Shown here piece after piece: positions 47,101 to 56,700 of a DNA stretch of 64,000 nucleotides. The notes under the pieces are model-generated. The model was not told the DNA's origin and ran no database searches. It was given only the letters and a program-made list of their open reading frames with translations. The translations under genes and the position numbers were made by a program. Each line of letters starts with the position of its first letter. Positions within the stretch are counted from its first letter, which is position 1. This stretch comes from Gavia stellata (Eukaryota; Chordata; Aves; Gaviiformes; Gaviidae): assembly GCF_030936135.1 (NCBI RefSeq), contig NC_082620.1:1054001-1118000 (forward strand), in the 5' to 3' direction.

Positions 47101-50100
47101 GGGTGCTGGGGGGCATCTACCAGCAGCACCCATGGGTGCTGGGGGGGGGGGGGCATCTATGGGATGCAGGGGGCTGACAGAGCATCCCTGGGTGCTGGGG
47201 GGCATCTGTGGGATGCAAAAGCTCCAGCGGCACCCATGGGTGCTGGGGGGCACCTATGGGGCATGGGCTCTGCCATTCCCTTTGCCCCCCCCCGGTGCGA
47301 CCACCCCCTGTCCCCCCGTGTCCCCCCGTGTCCCCGCAGCTGCAGCGGAAGCGTCACATCGGCAACGACATCGTGGCCATCGTCTTCCAGGACGAGAACA
47401 CCCCCTTCGTCCCCGACATGATCGCCTCCAACTTCCTCCACGCCTTCGTGGTGGTGCAGCTGGAGCAGGGCGGCTCCCAGGGCACCCTCTACAAGGTACC
47501 CCCCCGTGCCTCAGTTTCCCCATCCCCGTGGGGTGCTGGGGGTGGCGGGGTGCCCCGTCACCCCCCCCCCGTCCCACCCTGCCCATCCGCCGCAGGTCTC
47601 CGTCACCGCCCGTGACGATGTGCCCTTCTTCGGCCCGCCGCTGCCCGACCCCGCCGTCTTCAGGAAGGTGAGCACCCATGGGTGCTGCTGGGGGGGGGTG
47701 TCCCAGGGTGGCACCCACCCAGGGCTGCCCCTCGCCCCCGCAGGGCCCCGAGTTCCAGGAGTTCCTGCTGACGAAGCTCATCAACGCCGAGTACGCCTGC
47801 TACAAGGCCGAGAAGTTCGCCAAGCTGGAGGTGGGTGCAAATGTGGGTGCTGGGTGCTGAGCACAGGGGGTGCTGAGGGTGCTGGGCATGCCATGAGGCA
47901 TGTGGGTGCTGGGCACAGCGTGGGTGCTGGGTGCTGAGCACAGGGGTGCTGAGGGTGCTGGGCATGCCGTGGGGCACGTGGGTGCTGGGTGCAAATGTGG
48001 GTGCTGGGTGCTGAGCACGGGGGTGCTGAGGGTGCTGGGCATGCCATGAGGCATGTGGGTGCTGGGCACAGCGTGGGTGCTGGGTGCTGAGCACAGGGGT
48101 GCTGAGGGTGCTGGGCACGCCGTGGGGCACGTGGGTACTGGGTGCAAATGTGGGTGCTGGGTGCTGAGCACGGGGGTGCTGAGGGTGCTGGGCATGCCAT
48201 GAGGCATGTGGGTGCTGGGCACAGCGTGGGTGCTGGGTGCTGAACACGGGGGTGCTGAGGGTGCTGGGCACGCCGTGGGGCACGTGCGTGCTGGGTGCAA
48301 ATGTGGGTGCTGGGTGCTGAGCACAGGGGTGCTGAAGGTGCTGGGCATGCCATGAGGCATGTGGGTGCTGGGCACAGGGTGGGTGCTGGGTGCTGAACAC
48401 GGGGGTGCTGAGGGTGCTGGGCATGCCATGGGGCACATGGGTGCTGGGCACAGCATGGGTGCTGGGTGCAAATGTGGGTGCTGGGTGCTGAGCACGGGGG
48501 TGCTGAGGGTGCTGGGCACGCCGTGGGGCACGTGGGTGCTGGGTGCAAATGTGGGTGCTTGCTGCTGAGCACGGGGGTGCTGAAGGTGCTGGGCATGCCA
48601 TGAGGCATGTGGGTGCTGGGCACAGGGTGGGTGCTGGGTGCTGAGCACGGGGGTGCTGAGGGTGCTGGGCACGCCGTGGGGCACGTGCGTGCTGGGTGCA
48701 AATGTGGGTGCTGGGTGTTGAGCACAGGGGTGCTGAGGGTGCTGGGCATGCCATGAGGCATGTGGGTGCTGGGCACAGCGTGGGTGCTGGGTGCAAATGT
48801 GGGTGCTGAGCACGGGGGTGCTGAGGGTGCTGGGCACACGGTGGGGCTGTGGGTGCTGTGTATGTGGGTGCTGTGCCTGCAGCAGTGCTGTGGGTGCTGT
48901 GGATGTGGGTGCTGTGCCTGCAACGGGGCTGTGCATGCTGTGGGGCCCGTGGGTGCTGTGCACAACGTGGGTGATGTGTGTGCAACGGGGCTGTGGGTGC
49001 TGTGGATGTGGGTGCTGTGCCTGCAATGAGGCTGTGCATGCTGTGGGTGCTGTGCCTGCAGCAGTGCCGTGGGTGCTGTGCAGGCCGTGGGTGCTGTGCA
49101 TGCATGTGGGTGCTGTGGACAATGCGGGGGCTGTGCATGTGGGTGCCATGTACAGTGGGTGCTGTGCATGATGTGGGTGCTATGCCTGCAGTGGTGCTGT
49201 GCACGTGGGTGCCATGTACACTGGGTGCTCTGTGAGTGGGTGCTGTGTACACTGGGTGCTGCTGTGCATGGGGGGGGGAGCGTGCCTGCAGCAGTGGGGG
49301 GGTGTGGGTGCTGTGTGGGTGGGTGCTGTGTACACTGGGTGCTGGGGGGGTGGTGTGTGCAATGTCTACTGGGTGCCATGCCTGCTGTGGGTGCTGTGCA
49401 CGTGGGTGCCATATACATTGGGTGCTGTGCACAATGTGCTGTGCATGGGTGGGGGGGGAGGCATGCCCGCAGCAGCGGCATGCATGTGGGTGCTGCACAC
49501 CATCTGGGTGCTGCGCACATGGGTGCTGTGCCTGCAGGAGTGCTGTGTGGGTGGGTGCTGCGTACACCGGGTGCTGCGCATGATGTGGGTGCTGTGCAGG
49601 GCGTGGGGGAGCATGCCTGCTGTGGGTGCTGTGCATGCCGTGGGTGCTGTGCATGGGTGTGCATGGACATCGGGTGCTGTGCGCGTGGGTGGCTGTGGGT
49701 GCTGTGGGTCCTGTGCATGCCACGGGTGCTGTCTGCGTGGGTGCTGTGCATGGGTGTGCTATGGACATTGGGTGCTGTGCACGTGGGTGGCTGTGGGTGC
49801 TGTGCATGCCACGGGTGCTGTCTGCGTGAATGCTGTGCATGGGTGTGCCATGGACATTGGGTGCTGTGCACATGGGCGGTTGTGGGTGCTGTGCATGCCA
49901 CGGGTGCTGTGCGCGTGGGTGCTGTGCATGGTGTGCCATGGACATTGGGTGCTGTGCGCGTGGGTGACTGTGGGTCCTGTGCATGCCACGGGTGCTGTCT
50001 GCGTGGGTGCTGTGCATGGGTGTGCCATGGACATTGGGTGCTGTGCACATGGGTGGCAGTGGGTCCTGTGCATGCCATGGGTGCTGTCTGCGTGGGTGCT

Positions 50101-51860
50101 GTGGGCAGCGTGGGTGCTGCGCCTGGGGGGTGCCGTGTCCGCTGGGTGCTCTGTGTGTGGGTGCCACATACCCCCGGGCGCTGTGCGCGATGTGGGTGCC
50201 GCGCAGCTGGGTGCTGTGCCTGCTGTGGGTGCTGTGCATGCCGTGGGTGCTGTGGATGTGGGTGTTGTGCATGGTGTGCCATGGACATTGGGTGCTGTGC
50301 ACATGGGTGGCAGTGGGTCCTGTGCATGCCATGGGTGCTGTGAGCGTGGGTGCTGTGCATGGGTGTGCCACGGACATTGGGTGCTGTGCACATGGGTGGC
50401 AGTGGGTCCTGTGCATGCCATGGGTGCTGTCTGCGTGGGTGCTGTGCATGGGTGTGCCATGGACATTGGGTGCTGTGCACATGGGTGGCTGTGGGTGCTG
50501 TGCATGCCACGGGTGCTGTGCGCGTGGCTGCTGTGGGCAGCGTGGGTGCTGCGCCTGGGGGTGCCGTGTCCGCTGGGTGCTCTGTGTGTGGGTGCCACGT
50601 ACCCCCGGGCGCTGTGCGCGATGTGGGTGCCGCGCAGATGGGTGCTGTGCCTGCTGTGGGTGCTGTGCACGCCGTGGGTGCTGTGGATGTGGGTGTTGTG
50701 CATGGTGTGCCATGGACATTGGGTGCTGTGCACATGGGTGGCTGTGGGTGCTGTGCATGCCACGGGTGCTGTCTGCGTGGGTGCTGTGCATGGGTGTGCC
50801 ATGGACATTGGGTGCTGTGCACATGGGTGGTTGTGGGTGCTGTACATGCCACGGGTGCTGTGCGCGTGGGTGCTGTGCACGGGTGTGCCACGGACATTGG
50901 GTGCTGTGCACATGGGTGGCAGTGGGTCCTGTGCATGCCATGGGTGCTGTGAGCGTGGGTGCTGTGCATGGGTGTGCCACGGACATTGGGTGCTGTGCAC
51001 ATGGGTGGCAGTGGGTCCTGTGCATGCCATGGGTGCTGTGCGCGTGGGTGCTGTGCATGGGTGTGCCACGGACATTGGGTGCTGTGCACGTGGGTGGCTG
51101 TGGGTGCTGTGCATGCCACGGGTGCTGTGCGCGTGGCTGCTGTGGGCAGCGTGGGTGCTGCGCCTGGGGGGTGCCGTGTCCACTGGGTGCTCTGTGTGTG
51201 GGTGCCACGTACCCCCGGGCGCTGTGCGCGATGTGGGTGCCGCGCAGCTGGGTGCTGCGCCTGCTGTGGGTGCTGTGCACGCCGTGGGGGCCGCGTGGGC
51301 TGTGCGTGAGTGGGCGGGGCGGGGTGCGGGGGGGGCGGGTACCGCATTCCCCGGCAGCGTGGGCGGGTGGGTGCGGGGTGGGGGGTGGGGTGGGGGTGGG
51401 GGTCTCGCGTGGGCGGTCGCGCGTGGGGTGGTGCGGAGCCGCCGCAGCGGTGCGGGTGCGCAGGAGCGGACGCGGGCGGCGCTGCTGGAGACGCTGCACG
51501 AGGAGCTGCAGGCCCGCAGCCAGGCCATGCTGGGGCTGGGCCCCGACGAGGAGCGCCCCGACAACGGCGCCGCCGCCCCGGGTTTCTTCGAGTCCTTCAA
51601 GGTGGGGCACGGCGGGGCGGGGGGGGGGTGTCCCCACCGCCCCCACGCACACACCGGGGCGGGGGCGCCCGGCGGGACCGGGCGCTGCTGACGGGGGCGC
51701 GGGGGGGGCCTTGCAGCGGGCGCTGCGGGGCCGCAGCCCCTCCCTGGAGGCCGTGGGGCTGGGACCCCGCCGGGCCCCCCCAACGCCCCCCCCCAACGCC
51801 GCCAACGCCGCCGCCGTCGCCGCCGCCGGAGCCCCCGACGGCGCCCCGGGGGCCGCCTGC
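44116..51860 (+). CDS. RAP1GAP: Rap1 GTPase-activating protein 1, C-terminus missing
   Basis: Stimulates GTP hydrolysis on Rap1, switching off Rap signalling at membranes and in the cytosol. Coding exons: 44107-44154 (ATG at 44116, strong context aggATGG), 44272-44310, 44422-44607, 45316-45410, 45489-45567, 45650-45703, 45782-45865, 45943-46043, 46122-46251, 47340-47495, 47596-47667, 47744-47830, 51464-51601 and 51717-51860. All have GT/AG borders and consistent phase. They encode a GoLoco-like/N-terminal part ([18 protein letters not shown]), the dimerisation domain ([20 protein letters not shown]) and the Rap-GAP domain with the catalytic Asn in HIGNDIV, ending PGFFESFK and an Ala/Pro-rich stretch. 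About 469 residues are visible from the ATG; human has 663. The Ser-rich C-terminal region is absent, probably within the gap at 52239-52438. An alternative upstream start, as in human isoforms, is possible. Confidence 0.94.
44640..45275. repeat. catgggtgctcatgggcatg tandem repeat in RAP1GAP intron
   Basis: The intron 44608-45315 consists of short units of about 9-18 bp (catgggtgctcatggacatg, ccccatgggtatgggtgctc) with no strict period. Confidence 0.85.
46255..47260. repeat. cacccatgggtgctgggggg minisatellite in RAP1GAP intron
   Basis: The intron 46252-47339 carries about twenty units of roughly 45-50 bp. Three flavours (gcatctatgggatgcagggg, gtctatgggttgcaaaagct, ggctggcagaacatccctgg) are interspersed. 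Most units contain the palindrome CACCCATGGGTG. Confidence 0.9.
47340..47495 (+). CDS. RAP1GAP: RAP1GAP exon with the catalytic Asn thumb
   Basis: Encodes [20 protein letters not shown] then [19 protein letters not shown]. Rap-GAPs lack an arginine finger and use an asparagine of the HIGND motif, which is present here. The exon is 156 nt (52 codons) and free of frame errors. Confidence 0.94.
47831..48835. repeat. 153-bp higher-order repeat in RAP1GAP intron
   Basis: About six and a half copies of a 153-bp unit. Marker ccatgagg recurs at 47891, 48044, 48197 and 48350. Each copy is itself built from gggtgctg-type units. It starts immediately at the splice donor of exon 47744-47830. Confidence 0.92.
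48836..51300. repeat. ~90-bp gtgctgtgcatgggtgtgcc minisatellite in RAP1GAP intron
   Basis: Continues from the 153-bp array. Units of about 87-90 bp carry gtgccatggacattgggtgc and ctgtgcatgccacgggtgct. A distinct block with cccccgggcgctgtgcgcga recurs at about 50,107, 50,537 and 51,145, marking larger duplications. Together with the 153-bp array it leaves a stop-free frame of more than 1,400 codons on the minus strand, judged an artefact. Confidence 0.9.
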
Positions 51861-52238
51861 GTGAGTGCCCCGCCCCCGGGACACGCCCCCACCGCGCTGG
51901 CCACGCCCACCGCCCCGCCAGTGTGCTGGCGGGCGCTTGGCTGAGGCCACGCCTCCCCTCGGTGGACACGCCCCCTCCAGGGACCGGGGCCGCCCCGCGC
52001 CCGCAAGCCGCGCCCCTAAAGCGCTCTAGCCCCGCCCCTTTTCGCTACGCGCCCGAGGTAGCCCCGCGCCTCGCTCGTGTCCCCGCCCTACTCTTAAGCC
52101 CCGCCCCTTCGGGACCGCGCAAGCCCCTCCCACCCCGTCGGCCCCGCCCCTCCGCGCAGCCCCCTTCACCCGCGCGGCCCCGCCCCTCCCGCTGGCCCCG
52201 CCCCTCCCGGTGCCCCCGGTGGGTGCCCCCCGGGGCGG
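51861..52238. other. GC-box-rich DNA before the second gap
   Basis: After the donor at 51861 the sequence is dense in ccccgcccc motifs (about 52,020-52,215). No further RAP1GAP exon is recognisable. Confidence 0.6.
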
Positions 52239-52438
52239 NNNNNNNNNNNNNNNNNNNNNNNNNNNNNNNNNNNNNNNNNNNNNNNNNNNNNNNNNNNNNN
52301 NNNNNNNNNNNNNNNNNNNNNNNNNNNNNNNNNNNNNNNNNNNNNNNNNNNNNNNNNNNNNNNNNNNNNNNNNNNNNNNNNNNNNNNNNNNNNNNNNNNN
52401 NNNNNNNNNNNNNNNNNNNNNNNNNNNNNNNNNNNNNN
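52239..52438. other. Assembly gap (200 N)
   Basis: Exactly 200 N, again probably a placeholder. It falls where the remaining RAP1GAP C-terminal exons should be. Confidence 0.98.
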
Positions 52439-52439
52439 G

Positions 52440-52785
52440 TGCACGGTGACATTTGCACAATCAAGGCACCATTTGCACGCTGATTTTTGCACGGGCAAGA
52501 TCGCATTTGCTCAGCCAGGGCAGCGTTTGCACGTGCGTGGCGGTATTTGCACGCGCAAGGCACCGTTCGCACGTGCACGGTGACATTTGCGTGTGCAAGG
52601 TGGCATTTGCACACCCAAGGCACCATTTGCACACCCAAGGCACTGTTCGCACGTGCACGGCGGCATTTGCACGTGCACGGTGGCATTTACACGTGCACGG
52701 CGGCATTTGCACACTCAGAGCACCGTTTGCACGCTCAAGAACACCCTTTGCACGCTCAAGAACACCCTTTGCACGCCCAGGGCCC
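52440..52785. repeat. catttgcacgtgcacggtgg short minisatellite
   Basis: About seventeen units of 18-20 bp with catttgcac, tttgcacgctcaag or ttcgcacgtgcacgg, on the right edge of the gap. Confidence 0.88.
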
Positions 52786-53487
52786 CTCTCCGGTGCTACC
52801 GCAGGCCTCAATCCACCGCCCCAGCACCTTGCAAGCTGCAAAAGCCCCCTCCCTTAATTACCCCACCCGCTAATTACCCTCCCTAATTACCAAACCCTAC
52901 GGGGGGGGGCGTGCCCCAGCGGGTGCCACCCCTTAAACCCCCTTCTCCCTGCACCACCCAGCTCTGAAACCACCCCAAATCCCTCCCTGGGCAACAAATT
53001 GCCTTAAACCGAAGGATTTTAAAGCAAAATAAATCACCCAGGAGGCAAAGCCCCAACGTTTGGGGACAAATTAACCCGGTGAGTTAATTTTTTTTTTCTT
53101 CCCCCCCATCTTCATGTGGTTTCTGAGTCCCCACACATGTGATGAGTTGGGCACCGGGGTCAGTCCTCAGCCAAGGGAGACCAGGAGGCATTTTTGGGAC
53201 CCAGCCCCATGGCGTCTCGCTCAAAGAGGGGGTTTTATCCGCCGAGGCTCCGGCTCCCATCCCAAATCCCGCGGTGGGTTCGGGATGGGGCAGGCAACGA
53301 TGCTAATTATAGGGGAAGGAACCGTGTATTTACAGAGGCAGCTCCCAGCACGAAACCGCCGGCGGCTGCTTTTGCTCCGCTGAGTCTTTCTTTTTTCTCC
53401 TCTTTCTGGGCGCTGCTATCCACAAAAAAAAAAAAGGGGGGGGAGGAATTAAAAATAAATCCCCCTCCGTGGTTTGCAAGAGGCGCT
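52786..53487. other. ALPL 3' flank / convergent intergenic
   Basis: No exon recognised. Contains attac/taattac patches (52,855-52,890), poly-T (53,089-53,098) and poly-A (53,424-53,435). The ALPL 3' UTR must lie here on the minus strand, but I see no canonical minus-strand AATAAA (TTTATT on +) in this stretch. Confidence 0.5.
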
Positions 53488-53744
53488 TTAGCAGAGGAGG
53501 AAGAGGAGGGCGAGGAAGGGCAGGAGGACGGAGGCAGCGGCGGCAGGGCGGCCGGCGGCGTTGCAGTGGGCTCGGTTGGAGCCGATGCAGGCGGCGTAAG
53601 CCATGGCGTGGGGGATGTAATTTTGCTCGTGGACCCCGTGGAGGAGGTGGGCCATGGGGCCGCGGGCGAAAACGGCCACGTCCTCGCCGCCGTGGGTCTC
53701 CTGGCGCAGCGGCACGGCCGATTGCGCTTGGTAGTTGGCGTGCG
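53488..53744 (-). CDS. ALPL: ALPL last exon: His ligand and GPI-anchor signal
   Basis: Encodes [20 protein letters not shown] (zinc-ligand His in THGGE), then [19 protein letters not shown]. The end is Ala-rich followed by a hydrophobic tail [13 protein letters not shown], the pattern of a GPI transamidase signal. TAA is at 53490-53488. Confidence 0.94.
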
Positions 53745-56700
53745 CTGGGGGCAAAAAGAAAACCAACCCCAAAATAAGAATAATTTTTAGCAAGCGCTCG
53801 TTTTAGCTGAGCTGTAACAATTTCAGGGGGTTTTGCCCCAAAATACACTCACCGAAATCCACGGCGGAGACGTTTTCTCGCTCACCCGCCACGATTTTAT
53901 AGCCGGGACCGTTGCCGTAGAGGATGGAGGTGAAGGGTTTGCGGTCCACGTCGCTCTGCATGGGGGCCAGACCTGGTGGCGGTGGCACCGTCAGCCGGAC
54001 GGTGACATCCCCGAGGTGTCCCCACGGTTGTCCCCCGCTCCGTGGCCGGGCAGAGACTCACCGAAAATGGGGTTCCCGCGCGGGGTATAGCCGCCGAAGG
54101 TGAAGACGTGCGAGTGGTCGGCGGTGACCACGCTGAGGGTGTCCTGGGGCGAGGTGACGCGGGTGGCCAGCCCGATGGCCCGATCCAGCTCCACCGCCTC
54201 GTGCAGCGCCTGCTTCGCCTTCCCCTCGTGGTGCCCGTGGTCGATGCGGCCCCCTGCGACCCCCGGCCCCGCTCGGCATCGCCCTCCGCGGCCCCTATCA
54301 CCCTCCATCCCCCCTCGCCCTCCTCTTCCCAGCTCCGCACCCCCCACGCCCCCCCCTTTATCCCCCTTTGCAGCCCCCTCACCCCCCTTATCCCCCGTTC
54401 TTGCAGCCACCCGTTGCCCCCTTTATCCCTCCGCTTTTTGCATCCCCCTACTCCTTCTGCCTTCGCAGCCCCCCCCTTTGCAGCCCCCGTCACCTCCCTT
54501 TACCCCATCACCTCCCCCATGACCCTCTTTACCCCCCCATCACCCCCTTTACCCCCCCCTTCGCATCCCCCCACCTCCTTCCCCCTTTGCAGCCCCTTTA
54601 CCCCCCATCACCCCCTTTACCCCCCCTTTTTTGCATCCCCCATCACCCTCCTTTCCCCCAATGCCCCCCCATCACCCCCTTTACCCCCCCTTCATATCCC
54701 CCACCTCCTTCCCCCTTTGCAGCCCCTTTACCCCCCCATCACCCCCTTTACCCCCCCTTTTTTGCATCCCCCATCACCCTCCTTCCCCCCAATGCCCCCC
54801 CATCACCCCCTTTACCCCCCCTTCATATCCCCCACCTCCTTCCCCCTTTGCAGCCCCTTTGCCCCCCATCACCCCCTTTACCCCCCCTTCGCATCCCCCA
54901 TCTCCTTCACCCTTTGCAGCCCCTTTATCCCCCCATCACCCTCTTTATCCCCTTTTTTGCATCTCCCATCACCCTCCTTTCCCCCAATGCCCCCCCATCA
55001 CCCCCTTTACTCCCCCTTCGCACCCCCATGCTCTCCCCTTCACCCCCCCCCCCACTTTCCCCCCACCTTCAACCAGGAGGAAAAACCCCCGGGGATTTTT
55101 CTGGAGCATCCTGATGGCCACAGCCACCATCTCGGTGAGGGAAGGATCCGTCTCGTTATTCCTATCCAGCTCGTACACCATGTCACCCGGCTCGAAGAGG
55201 CCTGGGGACAGTGACACTGCTGGGGACATCCTTTCCCCACCAAAAAAAAAAAAAGTGGGGGGCCAAATCCAGCCCTGCTGCCTACTTTTTGTGCTGGCTC
55301 AAGTGTTTCACCCGCTACCGGATCCCGAGTGATTAGATAGGAGCCGGGGGGATGCTCCCAGCCCTTCCTTCCTTCCTCCGGCCCGGCTGAATCCTGCAGC
55401 CCGGCTGGGCTGGGGAATTGCAGCATGGGCCAACAAAAAAATAATTGCATCCCCAGAGGGTGAAAATTGCATTCCTGGGGGGGGGTACCTGCATCCCTTG
55501 GGGGTACCTGCATCCCTTGGGGCGGAGTACCTGCATCCCTTTGGGGTACCTGCATCTCTGGGGGCGGGGTACCTGCATCCCTTTGGGGTACCTGCACCCC
55601 CAGGGCAGGTACCAGCATCCCTGGGGGGGCAGGTAGCAGCATCCCATGGGGGGGCAACACCATCCCTTCGGGGTACCAGCATCCCCAGAGGAGTAACAGC
55701 ATCCCTTGGGGGTACCAGCATCCATAGGGTGGGGTACCCTTGGAAGTACCAGCATCCCTGGTGGGGGGGTACCAGCATCCCTGGGGGGGTACTAGCATCC
55801 TTTGGAGGTACCAGCCCCCAGGGTGGGGTACCAGCATCCCTGGGGGGGGTACCAGCATCCTTTGGAGGTACCAGCATCCCCAGAGTGGGGTACCAGCATC
55901 CCCAGAGTGGGGGTACCAGCATCCCTGGGGGGGTACCAGCATCCCCAGAGTGGGGTACCAGCATCCCTTGGAGGTAGTAGCATCCCCAGGGTGGGGTACC
56001 AGCATCCCTGGGGGGGTACCAGCATCCCCAGGGTGGTGGTACCAGCATCCCTGGGGGGGTACCAGCATCCCCAGAGTGGGGTACCAGCATCCCTGGGGTG
56101 TAACTGGCCACTCCAGCTGCCCCAGCACCCTGGGCCAGGCCGGGGGTGTCCCCCAAAGCACCTGCTTGAGGCCGGGGCACCCTTGGGTGCCGAGACTCAC
56201 CCAGGAGGAAGTCAACGCGGCTGAGGTTGAGCGCCAGCAGGTCCCGCCGGTGCCACACGTACTTGGCGACCTGGGGATGGAGGGGGGACATAGGCAGGGT
56301 GTCACCTCCCCATCGCCTCTGCCAACCCCGGCGCTGCTTTATATCCCCCTCCCCAAAATATTCCCGCCTGGGAATGGCTTTGTAAGGTTCCAGTGGGGTG
56401 ATGTGTGTGTACATCCCCCCCAAAAAAAAGCTGTCGTCACCTTGCCGGGGGGCTTGGCATCGTGCCACGCCTGGACGAGGTCCCTGCGGTCCAGGCGGGT
56501 ACCCCGATGTTTGTCCTCGTGGGGATACTCCACGTCGCTGGCGTTTTTGGGGAACATATATTTCCGCCCGCCGCCCAAGATCACCTGCGAAAGGAGGGGG
56601 AAAAAAAAAAAATGCATTTTAAAAATTATTTTAAATTATTTTAAATGTTTTCTCCCCAATTTCGGGGTGGGGGGAACCCCGACGAGGCGGAACGGGATGT

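Noticed and set aside
47660-52006. 1,448-codon open frame on the minus strand (and an 830-codon frame on +)
   Set aside because: It runs through tandem repeats and real RAP1GAP exons of the opposite strand. Repeat periods divisible by three and lack of AT remove stop codons; there is no start context, domain or splice support.
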